The notes: generated from the letters alone by a model not told the origin. Shown: positions 18,135 to 26,608, counted from the stretch's first letter. The stretch is DNA of 64,000 nucleotides from Wenyingzhuangia sp. (GCA_020628175.1 JAHDFK010000004.1:1-64000); one strand, 5' to 3'. A program made the numbers and translations.

Positions 18135-18195
18135 AACCATTATAATGGTTAAATATACACATAAAAACCAAATAAACCATTATAATGGTTTATTT
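18135..18195. promoter_or_regulatory. Two palindromic HipB operators
   Basis: AACCATTATAATGGTT occurs twice, at 18135-18150 and 18175-18190; the second extends to a perfect 26-bp palindrome at 18170-18195. The centres are 40 bases apart, nearly four helical turns, so dimers would bind the same face. The site immediately precedes the hipB start and probably covers its promoter. Confidence 0.88.
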
Positions 18196-18246
18196 ATAAA
18201 ATAATGTTAGTGGTGTTTATTATATAATCTTGTTATCTCTGTATAA

Positions 18247-18290
18247 AATACACTTGTGTAAATAGAATGCATAGCTAGCTTTTAAATTTG
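18247..18290 (+). promoter_or_regulatory. Promoter-region repeat, copy 2
   Basis: Bases 18247-18277 are identical to 14345-14375. TAAATTTG at 18283-18290 is a full match to the Bacteroidetes -7 box TAnnTTTG, and the ATG of the small membrane-protein gene follows 12 bases later. No TTG at standard -33 spacing is seen. In copy 1 the same element leads directly into the MCDLT gene. Confidence 0.6.
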
Positions 18291-18302
18291 ATAAAAAACA
18301 AA

Positions 18303-18515
18303 ATGATATTAACAATTCTTATCATATTAGGTTTAATTGCAAATTTTAGAAAACTTCTATTAGGATGTTTAATGCTTTGTATAGCTCTTAGTATCATTCC
18401 TATTACACCTTTTTATTTTGCTTTACAAACTAAAAATAAAATAAAGCAAAGACTATTGTTTATTTCGGGGCTTGGTTTTATAAGCATGTATACAATCATC
18501 TTAATTTTAACTTAA
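18303..18515 (+). CDS. Small membrane protein of unknown function
   Basis: This reading frame encodes about 70 residues that are almost wholly hydrophobic, with two or three transmembrane segments separated by a short Lys-rich loop (QTKNKIKQR). I start at ATG 18303 rather than the in-frame TTG at 18288, because the TTG overlaps the -7 box. It lies between the duplicated promoter element and the second MCDLT gene, so it probably shares a transcript with it. No family is recognised; a short hydrophobic peptide beside toxin-antitoxin genes could be a toxin, but nothing proves this. Confidence 0.5.
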   Translation: MILTILIILGLIANFRKLLLGCLMLCIALSIIPITPFYFALQTKNKIKQRLLFISGLGFISMYTIILILT

Positions 18516-18633
18516 AAATATGAGAATAACATTACCTCTAATTATAAATGATACATTAAAAAAAAGCCCCAATAAACAAATCTGATTTTACTATAAAACT
18601 ACAGGAATTAATCTTAAACCCAGCTGAAAAACT

Positions 18634-19005
18634 ATGTGTGATTTAACAAAACAAATTAAATTGTGTACTTGTAAAACAAAAAATAAATCTATTTATACTT
18701 GGAAGTTTTTTAAAAGTAACAATCCAAACAAAACACAGCTTGTAGGTGAAACCTCACTTGCTATTGCTCACTATTTTTTTAATGAATTGGCCTATGAAAA
18801 CAAAATAGCATACTTATTAACCAAAACTGAACAGCTTTTTGATATTGAAGTGAATATTGAAATTAACGATATTTTACTTTTTTATAAAGATGAAAAGCCC
18901 TTTTTGTGTTTTATTTATAATGGTTTTTATGAGTGGGAACACATAGAAGCATACAAGCTAAAACAACATAAACTAATTAGATATGGATATATAAAATATA
19001 GATAA
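18634..19005 (+). CDS. Uncharacterised 'MCDLT' protein, copy 2
   Basis: This 123-residue protein is a paralog of the one at 14408-14788 and shares its Cys-rich start (MCDLTKQIKLCTCK), YTWKFFKSN block, TEQLFDI, LLFYKDEKPFLCF and YGYIK end. The centre is more diverged, which suggests an old duplication and not a recent copy. The promoter-like repeat it should share with copy 1 lies 350 bases upstream, with a small membrane-protein gene in between. The palindromic mobile element begins 73 bases after its end. Confidence 0.7.
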   Translation: MCDLTKQIKLCTCKTKNKSIYTWKFFKSNNPNKTQLVGETSLAIAHYFFNELAYENKIAYLLTKTEQLFDIEVNIEINDILLFYKDEKPFLCFIYNGFYEWEHIEAYKLKQHKLIRYGYIKYR

Positions 19006-19078
19006 TTATTTAATAAAATGATAAGGTGTTTTTTGAAAAAAATGATTCCATAATATTATATATTGCGTTTAAAAAATC

Positions 19079-19172
19079 GGCACCATACCTTCAAGTGTGT
19101 AAGTTTTAAAAATAGGGTTTGAACATGTTCAAACCCTATTTTTAAAACTTACACAAATTGTGGGACAGTGTC
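19079..19172. mobile_element. Palindromic MITE-like element (copy B of the island-end repeat)
   Basis: About 94 bases with imperfect inverted outer ends (ggcaccataccttcaag against gacactgtcccacaatt) enclosing a perfect 60-bp palindrome at 19096-19155. The right half, 19131-19172, is identical to 13-54. It has no coding capacity, so it must be a non-autonomous element or two fused element ends. I see no target-site duplication. The rest of the 19006-19333 gap shows nothing else. Confidence 0.75.
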
Positions 19173-19333
19173 TAATTATTATAATTCAGAAATAGATTTT
19201 TAAAAACATAGGTAATGTTTTAATAGTATTATAACTAATCGTATAAGCTTAGAATTACTCGCATAAACACCTATGTTTTCAATTAAAAACTATAAAAATA
19301 ACAACACATTTCTACCTAAACGTTTCATCATTA

Positions 19334-20002
19334 TTATTCATGATAAATTTCTCCAGTAGTAATGGTAGTATCTATTTTACTTTCAAGATAGGCCTCTACT
19401 CGATCTATCGGTAAATAATATTTATGTATTCTGTTTACATATTTAAGTGGAAAAACTTCTCCTAATAAAATATATTTTTTTGTTGCTAAAATTTCTTTTT
19501 TAAACCCTTTTTGTAAGGCTATAAAATCTGCTTTATGTTCAACTTCTTTTTTAAACTTACCACTAAAAAAGTATTTCATTCCATACCAAAGCATTCTCAT
19601 ATTGGTATAACTTTCATAATCTTCAACATGCCCTAACTCATGTGCAAACCAACCTTTTAAAACTGGTTTTGGTAACGTTTCTATTTTAATTTTGGTATCT
19701 TTAATATAGGTTCCTATTACTATTTTATATTGTTTAATTCCTGTAAAAATATTTTTAGGCGTAAGTATAGGCTGGGCTTTCATTGTTGTACTTCCCATAC
19801 GCTCTTTAATTACATTAATTTTATACTTGTGCAAACTTTTATATTTACTAAACACTTCTAAAAAAGAGTTCTTTAAATTTTCATCGCTGATATTTGTAAA
19901 TGTTACATTCATAGGTTTTGCACTATATAAGTTATTAGCATTTAAAAGTGTTGTCAAAACACTAAAAATAAGTAAAAAAGTATTTTTGTTTATTTTGTTC
20001 AC
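19334..20002 (-). CDS. Secreted HExxH metallopeptidase-like protein
   Basis: This 222-residue protein starts with a hydrophobic signal segment (NTFLLIFSVLTTLL) and contains WFAHELGHVEDYES near residue 125, an HExxH zinc site. The downstream FKKEVEHKADFIALQKG supplies a plausible third ligand (Glu or Asp), giving a gluzincin-type peptidase. It is not close enough to a named family for me to place it. It stands alone, separated from the AI-2E gene by 86 bases, and marks the return to genes of ordinary appearance after the accessory island. Confidence 0.65.
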   Translation of the reverse strand: MNKINKNTFLLIFSVLTTLLNANNLYSAKPMNVTFTNISDENLKNSFLEVFSKYKSLHKYKINVIKERMGSTTMKAQPILTPKNIFTGIKQYKIVIGTYIKDTKIKIETLPKPVLKGWFAHELGHVEDYESYTNMRMLWYGMKYFFSGKFKKEVEHKADFIALQKGFKKEILATKKYILLGEVFPLKYVNRIHKYYLPIDRVEAYLESKIDTTITTGEIYHE

Positions 20003-20088
20003 AACTGTATGTATAATTTAGATACCCTGCATATCTACCTCAAAAGGTAAAATGACTATTATTAATAATTATTTTTTAAAGTAAGAAA

Positions 20089-21111
20089 CTATGAATTTGC
20101 TTGTATTAGTGTCTTACTTTTTAAGTTTCGGATTAAAATTATAACAATTGCTGTAACAGGTAATACTACTATCATTCCTATAATCCCCCATATTTGTTCT
20201 CCAATTATTAAAACAATAATAGCAACTAACGGATTGATATTTATTTTACTACCAATTACTTTAGGAGTAATAAAATTACCTTCTATGAATTGAATTACCG
20301 AAAAAAGTATTGAAATATAAATTAACTGACTGAGTGATTCTTGGGTAATACAAGAAACCAATAAGGCTAAAAAAGCACCTGCAATAGTACCAATATAAGG
20401 TATAATACTTAGTAAAGAAATAGTAAATCCTAAAGCAATAGCATAGGGAACACCTAGTATATAAAGTCCTATAGAATTTGTAACTGCTAATATTAGCATC
20501 ACCAACAAAAGACCTTTTAAATATTCTTGCACTAAGAATACAGTATCTGTAATAAGGTTTGTGACCTTTATATGCATGGGTTTTAAAATATTATATACAA
20601 ATTGCTTAAGTTTTTTTCTAAATAATAAAAAGAAAAAGACATACAGTGGAATTATTGTAAAATACATAATAAGTGTACTCACATCTCCTAATATTGTGAT
20701 AAAATAATCAGAACTTGCTTCTAACAATTGAGAGCCTTTGTTTTCTGTTATTTGTTCTATTTTATTAGGCTTAAAACCTAAATACTTTTCTATTTTTACA
20801 ATTATGCTATTTATTTTTTGAGTAACATCAGGAACCTCTTCATAGAACTGATAAAACTGATAGATGATTAAGTATAAAACCAGACCAATACTAGTAAAAA
20901 ACAAAAAAGTTACCAATACTACCGATAGTATATTGCTTTTTAAACGTTTATAAACCTTAAGTAAAGTAGAGTAAATTGCTAAACTCAATAAAAAAGAGAT
21001 AACTATTGGGGCAATAATAAATTTCCACTCCACTAATACAAATACCATAGCAATTAATGTTACTAGTGCGTAAGCTATGTATTGTAAGTATGTAAGTTTT
21101 ATAAATTTCAT
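20089..21111 (-). CDS. AI-2E family (PerM-like) membrane transporter
   Basis: This 340-residue integral membrane protein has the AI-2E/PerM topology: two N-terminal helices (20-60), a helix at 65-85, a soluble insert (about 85-145), and a C-terminal bundle with the conserved GVPYAIALGFTISLLSIIPY and the FIEGNFITPKVIGSKININP motif near 270-295. The family exports varied small molecules or ions and is rarely linked to autoinducer-2 in Bacteroidota. It is the last of a run of minus-strand stress-type genes, 8 bases after the unknown 80-residue gene. Confidence 0.92.
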   Translation of the reverse strand: MKFIKLTYLQYIAYALVTLIAMVFVLVEWKFIIAPIVISFLLSLAIYSTLLKVYKRLKSNILSVVLVTFLFFTSIGLVLYLIIYQFYQFYEEVPDVTQKINSIIVKIEKYLGFKPNKIEQITENKGSQLLEASSDYFITILGDVSTLIMYFTIIPLYVFFFLLFRKKLKQFVYNILKPMHIKVTNLITDTVFLVQEYLKGLLLVMLILAVTNSIGLYILGVPYAIALGFTISLLSIIPYIGTIAGAFLALLVSCITQESLSQLIYISILFSVIQFIEGNFITPKVIGSKININPLVAIIVLIIGEQIWGIIGMIVVLPVTAIVIILIRNLKSKTLIQANS

Positions 21112-21119
21112 TCGTAAGT

Positions 21120-21362
21120 TTATTTAAAAATTGTTTTAAACAATTGTATGATTGATGTATTTACAAAACTCTTACCTAAAAAATTAACAATGTATGTATT
21201 TAGTAGTTTGTTTGTAATACCTATATCTTTAAAAAAAGACGAAGAATTGCCAATATTAAATAAACTTAAAGGTTTGTTAAATTTATGTTCTATTATTTTT
21301 TCTTGCAATACTATCTCTTTTAAGAGTATTTCTTTGTGTAAATAAAAACGTGATTTTTTCAT
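21120..21362 (-). CDS. Hypothetical 80-residue protein
   Basis: This short reading frame sits 2 bases after the holin-like gene and 8 bases before the AI-2E gene, so it is almost certainly part of the operon. It has a basic N-terminus and amphipathic helices, with no Cys and no signal peptide. I recognise no family. The YtxH-holin-like-unknown order is common in envelope stress operons of this group, which suggests a membrane-associated partner. Confidence 0.55.
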   Translation of the reverse strand: MKKSRFYLHKEILLKEIVLQEKIIEHKFNKPLSLFNIGNSSSFFKDIGITNKLLNTYIVNFLGKSFVNTSIIQLFKTIFK

Positions 21363-21364
21363 AA

Positions 21365-21679
21365 TTATATTGGAATATTTTTATTTAAATAAATTCTAGT
21401 CAAATGATTTTTTATGCTAGTTTTTAGTATTAAAAAAATTAAAACTGTAAGAAAAAAAGCACTAGCAACGAGTATAAAACCAACGTACGAATTTTCAAAA
21501 ATTTCATTCAAAAACAACGCAAATCCTAGTCCCATAAATATTGTAAAAACAAAACAGCAAAACCACAATACCATTTTATAAATAATCATAGTTCTTAGTG
21601 AACTAATGTGTTCTACAAGTTCAAATTGACATCTTTTTTTCTGTAATTCTAAATATTTTAATACATCTTCTTTCATCAT
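21365..21679 (-). CDS. Phage-holin-like membrane protein (YqjE/DUF1469 type)
   Basis: This 104-residue protein has a cytoplasmic N-terminal helix and two transmembrane segments (about 29-52 and 64-88) joined by a short FLNEIFENSY loop, the layout of the YqjE/Actinobacterial holin-X family. Despite the name these are usually host stress proteins linked to ribosomes or the membrane, not lysis proteins. It follows the YtxH gene by 8 bases, as in many Proteobacterial and Bacteroidota operons. Confidence 0.72.
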   Translation of the reverse strand: MMKEDVLKYLELQKKRCQFELVEHISSLRTMIIYKMVLWFCCFVFTIFMGLGFALFLNEIFENSYVGFILVASAFFLTVLIFLILKTSIKNHLTRIYLNKNIPI

Positions 21680-21687
21680 CTATTTTT

Positions 21688-21939
21688 TTAACTTAATACT
21701 TCACTTTTTAACTTTTCCTCCAAGTCTTTAATTTCAAGCTTTAGTTCCTCTATCTTTTTAGAAGTAATTGTTTCACCTTCTACTATCAGATCCTCAATTT
21801 TTGTTTTCAATTCACTTAATTTGTCTCTAATATCTTGCTGTGTTTCTGTACCCTTTTTAGGAGCTAGTAAAACTCCTGCAATTGCTCCTATTACAATTCC
21901 TGCAAACACTCCTGTTACTAATTTTCCTGTATTTTCCAT
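21688..21939 (-). CDS. YtxH-domain stress protein
   Basis: This 83-residue protein has one N-terminal membrane helix rich in Gly and Ala (GVFAGIVIGAIAGVLLAP), the KKGTET boundary typical of YtxH, and a C-terminal amphipathic coiled coil of Glu and Lys. YtxH proteins accumulate on general stress; their molecular role is unclear. It is 8 bases downstream of mscS and lies in the same operon. Confidence 0.85.
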   Translation of the reverse strand: MENTGKLVTGVFAGIVIGAIAGVLLAPKKGTETQQDIRDKLSELKTKIEDLIVEGETITSKKIEELKLEIKDLEEKLKSEVLS

Positions 21940-21947
21940 AATAATTT

Positions 21948-22844
21948 TTATTTTGAGTTAATTGTTTTATCTAAAATTTTAGTCATCGATTCACCGTCAA
22001 ATTCCAAAGTTCTAATAGGAAATGGTATTCCAATATCGTTGGCATCAAACGCTTTTTTAAGAGAAATCATTGCTGCATTACGAGCTTGTAAAAAATTGGG
22101 TTCATCATTAACTATAATCCAGAAATAAAGTGTAAAGTTTATAGAACTACCTCCAAATTCATTAAAATATAACTGTACCCCTTTTTCATTATCAATAAAA
22201 TCTAAAGATGCTATAGCGTCTTCTCCTATTTGTTTTACTTCTTCTAAATTTGCATCGTAAGTTACACCACAATCAATCTGTACTCTTCGTTTTGGGTAAG
22301 TAGTGTAATTTGTAACTTTATTTTGATATACCTGTTTGTTGGGTACTATAATTTTCTGTCCATCAAGAGATCTTAATAAAGTACTCCTTAGGTTAATTTC
22401 TTCTACAACCCCCATTTCATCAGAAATTTTAATAACATCATTTATTCGTATAGGTTTTCTAATTGCCATAAAAACACCTGAAATAAAATTTGTTGCAGAA
22501 TCTTGAAAAGCAAAACTTAAAGCTAAACCAATAACCCCAGCACCTGCTAGTAAGGAAGTAACCGCTTTGTCTAATTTTAAAATGCTTAAACCAACAAATA
22601 ACCCGATACATATTACTACAAAAAAAGTAATCGTTTCTATTAAGCTTATTAAAGCTCTATTGTCTACAAATTTCAAAAGCCCTTTTCTAACTATTTTTTT
22701 TGCAAGTGTTGCTACAAAGTAAAAAAGTACAAGAAGCACGATACACAATAATAGGTTGGGTAACATAACTACCAAGGCTTCATACCAATCTTGAATTTTA
22801 TCTATAATAAGATTGTACGAGTTTTCTAAATTTATTTTTTTCAT
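21948..22844 (-). CDS. MscS-type mechanosensitive channel
   Basis: This 298-residue protein has three transmembrane helices (about 25-50, 65-90, 95-125), the last carrying the Gly/Ala-rich GAGVIGLALSFAFQDSATNF that forms the pore, and a cytoplasmic beta domain with the NVIKISDEMG... VEEINLRST pattern. It opens upon membrane tension to release solutes under hypo-osmotic shock. It follows the release-factor-like gene by 2 bases. Confidence 0.94.
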   Translation of the reverse strand: MKKINLENSYNLIIDKIQDWYEALVVMLPNLLLCIVLLVLFYFVATLAKKIVRKGLLKFVDNRALISLIETITFFVVICIGLFVGLSILKLDKAVTSLLAGAGVIGLALSFAFQDSATNFISGVFMAIRKPIRINDVIKISDEMGVVEEINLRSTLLRSLDGQKIIVPNKQVYQNKVTNYTTYPKRRVQIDCGVTYDANLEEVKQIGEDAIASLDFIDNEKGVQLYFNEFGGSSINFTLYFWIIVNDEPNFLQARNAAMISLKKAFDANDIGIPFPIRTLEFDGESMTKILDKTINSK

Positions 22845-22846
22845 AA

Positions 22847-23560
22847 TTAATATTTTAATATTGCTTGAACTGAATTTGTTTGGATTGGCATGTATTTAGG
22901 ATCAACTAAATGAACATCACCCCCATGCAAATGGGTTGCAATTGCTGCTAGATTTACTAAAGACATGTTGTCGTTACGTTTCTCTTTATCTATGATGGTA
23001 TTTTTGTTAACACTATCGTACAAACCATAAACTCCATTTTTTGATGACACATAAAGTCTTGCTATTTTATTCTCGTATGCCAATGGAATAATTTTTTTAA
23101 TCTCACTAATTAGCTTCTCATTACCCTCTTTTAAATCGTGTAATTTTTGTGTATTGGTAATTATTTTTTGATTATTAACAATATCAAAAAGAGGTAATAA
23201 ATAGTAATTCTGAGTAATAAAAATTGTTTTCTCTACTGGTTTGTTTAATAAAAAACTATCTAATTTATTTTCATTTAAAAAAATCGCGATAGCTTTTGCT
23301 TCTTTCAAAACTTTAGGGTTCCACAACAAAGGATTTGTATAAAGTTCGTTTAGCTTGTTTATAATTTCTTTTGATACGGTTGCGTTTATATTTTTAGATT
23401 GAAGCCCTGTTTGTAACTCACTTATAGTGTTCTTTAATATTTTTTTAGATGTTTCTAACTCATTTGTTAATGAATAGTAAATAGAAACACAATTAAAATC
23501 TGTTACTTTTGCCAAATCCAAAAAATCACTCTGTGATAAGTATATTTTAATTTTTTGCAT
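22847..23560 (-). CDS. Short bacterial eRF1-like (baeRF) family protein
   Basis: This 237-residue protein resembles the baeRF family of bacterial proteins with archaeo-eukaryotic release-factor-like folds. The signs are an N-terminal alpha/beta domain, the TIFITQNYYLLPLF start of the middle domain near 130, and the C-terminal NLAAIATHLHGGDVHLVDPK block with the final AILKY. Family members usually have 350 or more residues, so the middle domain seems largely lost here. The role of the family, probably in ribosome rescue or stress, is not established. It is the first gene of the mscS-YtxH operon and lies just past the response-regulator terminator. Confidence 0.62.
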   Translation of the reverse strand: MQKIKIYLSQSDFLDLAKVTDFNCVSIYYSLTNELETSKKILKNTISELQTGLQSKNINATVSKEIINKLNELYTNPLLWNPKVLKEAKAIAIFLNENKLDSFLLNKPVEKTIFITQNYYLLPLFDIVNNQKIITNTQKLHDLKEGNEKLISEIKKIIPLAYENKIARLYVSSKNGVYGLYDSVNKNTIIDKEKRNDNMSLVNLAAIATHLHGGDVHLVDPKYMPIQTNSVQAILKY

Positions 23561-23670
23561 TGTTTATTGTTTTAATGTTAATACAAAGATCACCACATAC
23601 ACTCTTTCTTTTTGTTGACAGCAACTTCTTGTACTATTGATTCTAATCAACTTATAATGTTCTAGTAACA

Positions 23671-23703
23671 AAAGAGCCTGCAGACAATGTCTACAGGCTC
23701 TTT
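23671..23703 (-). terminator. Terminator of the response-regulator transcript
   Basis: AAAGAGCCTG plus CAGA pairs with TCT-A-CAGGCTCTTT around a short caatg loop, followed on the minus strand by A/T-rich sequence. It lies 26 bases beyond the stop of the REC-CRP gene and separates that operon from the mscS cluster. Confidence 0.85.
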
Positions 23704-23729
23704 AAAACTATGAGGTTAAAACTTAAAAA

Positions 23730-24776
23730 TTACCACAGCATATCCATATGTTGTAGCTTTTCTAAATCTTTAATTATTATTTTTTTTCCATCCGTTACAA
23801 TTAAATCACTCTTTTTAAATTCTGTTAAGGTTCTTGTTAAGCTTTCTTTGGTAGTACCTGTTAATTTAGCCAAATCTACACGAGATAATATAAGCTCTCC
23901 ATTATTGTTTGCTAATTCTTGTATTTTTTTAGATACTCTTTTTTTAACAGAACTGTAGGCCATTAAAATTAAGTCCTGCTCTTTAGAACTTAAATTTTTA
24001 GAAATGATATTTATAAATTTTTGAGCTACATCTCTGTTTTCGTATATCAAGGTTAAAAAATCTTTTTTAGAAATTTTAACCAATTCTGTAGGTAACAATG
24101 TTTCTGCTACTTCATCGTGTAGCTTATCTTCAAAAACTGGCTGAAATCCAAAAAAATCACCTTCGTTAAAAATTTGTGTGATGTACTCTTTCCCGTCTGT
24201 ATTGTACCTAAAAGTTTTAACCGATCCTTTTTCTATATAATACACAAAATGAACATGTTCTCCTTCTTTAAACACATATTCTTTAGCAGAAAAATGAAAA
24301 GAATGTGACTGCTCTTTAATCTCTTCTAAAGAGACAACTTTTTTTGCTTCGCTCAAAAAAGAATGTAAATCATTTGTATTCGAAAATTGTTGTTTTAATA
24401 GCTCGCTTTTCTCTAATCTTTTCTCAATAGCTTTTAATAATTCTGAGCTTTCAAAAGGTTTAAACAAATAATCATCGGCTCCTAAATCCATACCTTTTCT
24501 CAAATCTTCTTTTTCAGATTTTGCAGTTAAAAATATAAATGGTATTGTTGCTGTTTCTGGGTTTTTACTCAAAATATGCAATACTCCATAGCCATCTAAT
24601 TCAGGCATCATAATGTCACATACAATTAAATCTGGCTTAAATTTATAGGTCTTTTCAACCCCCACCAAACCATTTTCAGCAGTTTCTATTTCATAGCCCA
24701 TCAGCTCAATTAGCTCACTAGTATTTTCTCGTATAATTACGTCGTCTTCTATTAATAATATTTTCTTTTTATCCAT
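23730..24776 (-). CDS. Response regulator with CRP/FNR effector domains
   Basis: This 348-residue protein fuses a receiver domain to a CRP-type module. The receiver has Glu10-Asp-Asp12, the phosphoacceptor Asp54 in VCDIMMPELDG, Thr84 and Lys106. After a linker helix comes a cyclic-nucleotide-binding-like beta barrel (about 155-260), then a winged helix with LTGTTKESLTRTLTEFKKSD. It carries no Cys set for an FNR cluster. The fusion allows direct transcriptional output from a histidine kinase, which is encoded 2 bases upstream. The likely targets are the adjacent envelope-stress genes and the divergent barrel and lipoprotein genes. Confidence 0.93.
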   Translation of the reverse strand: MDKKKILLIEDDVIIRENTSELIELMGYEIETAENGLVGVEKTYKFKPDLIVCDIMMPELDGYGVLHILSKNPETATIPFIFLTAKSEKEDLRKGMDLGADDYLFKPFESSELLKAIEKRLEKSELLKQQFSNTNDLHSFLSEAKKVVSLEEIKEQSHSFHFSAKEYVFKEGEHVHFVYYIEKGSVKTFRYNTDGKEYITQIFNEGDFFGFQPVFEDKLHDEVAETLLPTELVKISKKDFLTLIYENRDVAQKFINIISKNLSSKEQDLILMAYSSVKKRVSKKIQELANNNGELILSRVDLAKLTGTTKESLTRTLTEFKKSDLIVTDGKKIIIKDLEKLQHMDMLW

Positions 24777-24778
24777 AA

Positions 24779-25975
24779 TTACATTGCTAATTCTTTAAAA
24801 CTACGTTTGGTGTCACGTAACGTAGAAAATTTAATTTTAAAAATAGTTCCAATATTTTCTTTACTTTCAAAGGTAATCGTACCGTTCATTAAAGTAACAT
24901 ATCTTTTTACAATATTTAAACCTAATCCTGTACCTTGTAAGTTGGTTACGTTCTTAGCTCTAAAAAAACGTTTAAATAAATTTTTCTGATCTTCATCAGG
25001 TATTCCCATACCCTCATCTCTAATAGATATTAAAATTTCATCTTCTAACACCAACGATGCAACATAAATATTTTTACCCGAAGGAGTGTATTTTATAGCA
25101 TTAGAAATTAAATTATTAATAATATTTCTTAAGATGTTTCTATCTAACAATACTTTATTATTTTCTGTATTATGCTGATATTTTATTACTTGGTTAGGTT
25201 TTACCAAGCCTAAAAACTCACTTAAAAACCCTGTTAAAGTGTCTTCTAAATCAAATTCCTCTTCTTGGTAATCAATTTTTCCTTCTTCTAATTTTCCTAA
25301 AGATAAAAATTGATTTAGAGTTGTTGTCAAAGTTTTAATTGATGTTTTTACTTTACCAATATGCGATGTAATCTTTTTTTTATTTTTAAAATTTTGCCAA
25401 ACCTCTTCATTGTGCTCTAAATACCGTTGAATTAAATCTACCGATGAAAGAATTCCAGCCAAAGGTGTTCTAAATTCATGAGAAGCTATTGATATAAACC
25501 TAGATTTCATATCATTTAATTCCTGTTCTCTTTCTAACTTTTCTAAAATCTCTTCTTTGGTCTTCTTTTGTTTTTCTAATTCACTTTCTAGTTTTCGTCG
25601 TTGTGTAATGTCTAAAATCAAACATATAGAATAAATCTCGTTATCATCTTCAGATATAAACGTCTGATTACAATCTATCTCTAAAATCTTTAAACCTGTA
25701 TCATCGTGTAATAATTTAATTTCTAATTTTCCATAATTTTTTATTGTATCGTCTTTACAGTTATCAAAGTAACTATCAAATTCTACTTGATACGATGCGG
25801 GAAGCAATGTATTAAATTGTTTAGACTTAAACTCGCTAGTACTTTTTTTTAACAGCAGTAAACTAGCTTTGTTAAAATCAACTATATTCTGATCCTTATC
25901 TAGAAGTACAACTCCATGAAAAAGATTGTTTAAAATTGAATTTAACTTTTCGCTGTATTCATGATTTTCTTGCAT
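24779..25975 (-). CDS. PAS-domain sensor histidine kinase, cytoplasmic
   Basis: This 398-residue kinase has no membrane segment. A PAS domain (about 9-125) is followed by a coiled coil, the phosphoacceptor His166 in SIASHEFRTPLAG, and an ATPase domain with NLISNAIKYTP, DEGMGIPDED and GTGLGLNIVK. It therefore senses an internal signal, perhaps oxygen, redox or a ligand bound by the PAS fold, though no haem or flavin ligand residue can be named. It sits directly before the REC-CRP gene, so the two form a cognate pair. Confidence 0.94.
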   Translation of the reverse strand: MQENHEYSEKLNSILNNLFHGVVLLDKDQNIVDFNKASLLLLKKSTSEFKSKQFNTLLPASYQVEFDSYFDNCKDDTIKNYGKLEIKLLHDDTGLKILEIDCNQTFISEDDNEIYSICLILDITQRRKLESELEKQKKTKEEILEKLEREQELNDMKSRFISIASHEFRTPLAGILSSVDLIQRYLEHNEEVWQNFKNKKKITSHIGKVKTSIKTLTTTLNQFLSLGKLEEGKIDYQEEEFDLEDTLTGFLSEFLGLVKPNQVIKYQHNTENNKVLLDRNILRNIINNLISNAIKYTPSGKNIYVASLVLEDEILISIRDEGMGIPDEDQKNLFKRFFRAKNVTNLQGTGLGLNIVKRYVTLMNGTITFESKENIGTIFKIKFSTLRDTKRSFKELAM

Positions 25976-26137
25976 TTAACACAAATTACAATTCATTATT
26001 AAAGGTACTTAATTCTATCTTATTTAGTCATTATTTCTTAAAAATGATACATATCAACAAACAACACGTTCTTCATCAATATTTAAAATCTAAACTTAAA
26101 ATAACTTTGTGGTATCAATCATTAAAAACATTATATC

Positions 26138-26608
26138 ATGAAAAAAATTATAGGGATTTTAGCTTTAACACTCATAAGTTTACAAACATCAAATGCACAA
26201 ACAATAGCAAAACATGCACTTGGTTTGCGTGTAGGAGATAACAATGGTTTTGGTTCAGAAGTTACCTACCAAAGAAGTATAGCAGCTACAAAAAGATTAG
26301 AGTTTGGCTTGGGATGGAGAGACTATAATAGTGTAAATGCTTTTAAACTAGCAGCATTACACCAATGGGTATATCCTATAAAAAATAGATTTAATTGGTA
26401 TGTTGGTGCAGGTGCAGGTGCAGGATTTGTAGATACCGATAACAATACTGATGTATTTGCCCTAATTAGTGGAGATATAGGAATTGAATACAATTTTGAA
26501 ATACCACTTTTAATTTCTCTTGATTTAAGACCCGAAATAGGGTTTAACGACACATATTCTGATGGAATTGATTCTGATTTAGGATTGTCTCTAAGATATC
26601 AATTCTAA
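26138..26608 (+). CDS. Outer-membrane beta-barrel protein
   Basis: This 156-residue protein has a signal peptide ending at NAQ and alternating strands with a terminal aromatic (RYQF), the hallmark of a small eight-stranded outer-membrane barrel. It has no plug or enzyme motif. A -7-like box, TAACTTTG at 26102-26109, lies 28 bases upstream of the start. It is divergent from the kinase-regulator pair and 49 bases before the lipoprotein gene, so it is likely part of the same stress regulon. Confidence 0.82.
   Translation: MKKIIGILALTLISLQTSNAQTIAKHALGLRVGDNNGFGSEVTYQRSIAATKRLEFGLGWRDYNSVNAFKLAALHQWVYPIKNRFNWYVGAGAGAGFVDTDNNTDVFALISGDIGIEYNFEIPLLISLDLRPEIGFNDTYSDGIDSDLGLSLRYQF

Noticed and set aside
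21365..21679. Prophage holin
   Set aside because: No other phage genes are near, and the YtxH/MscS context points to a host stress protein.
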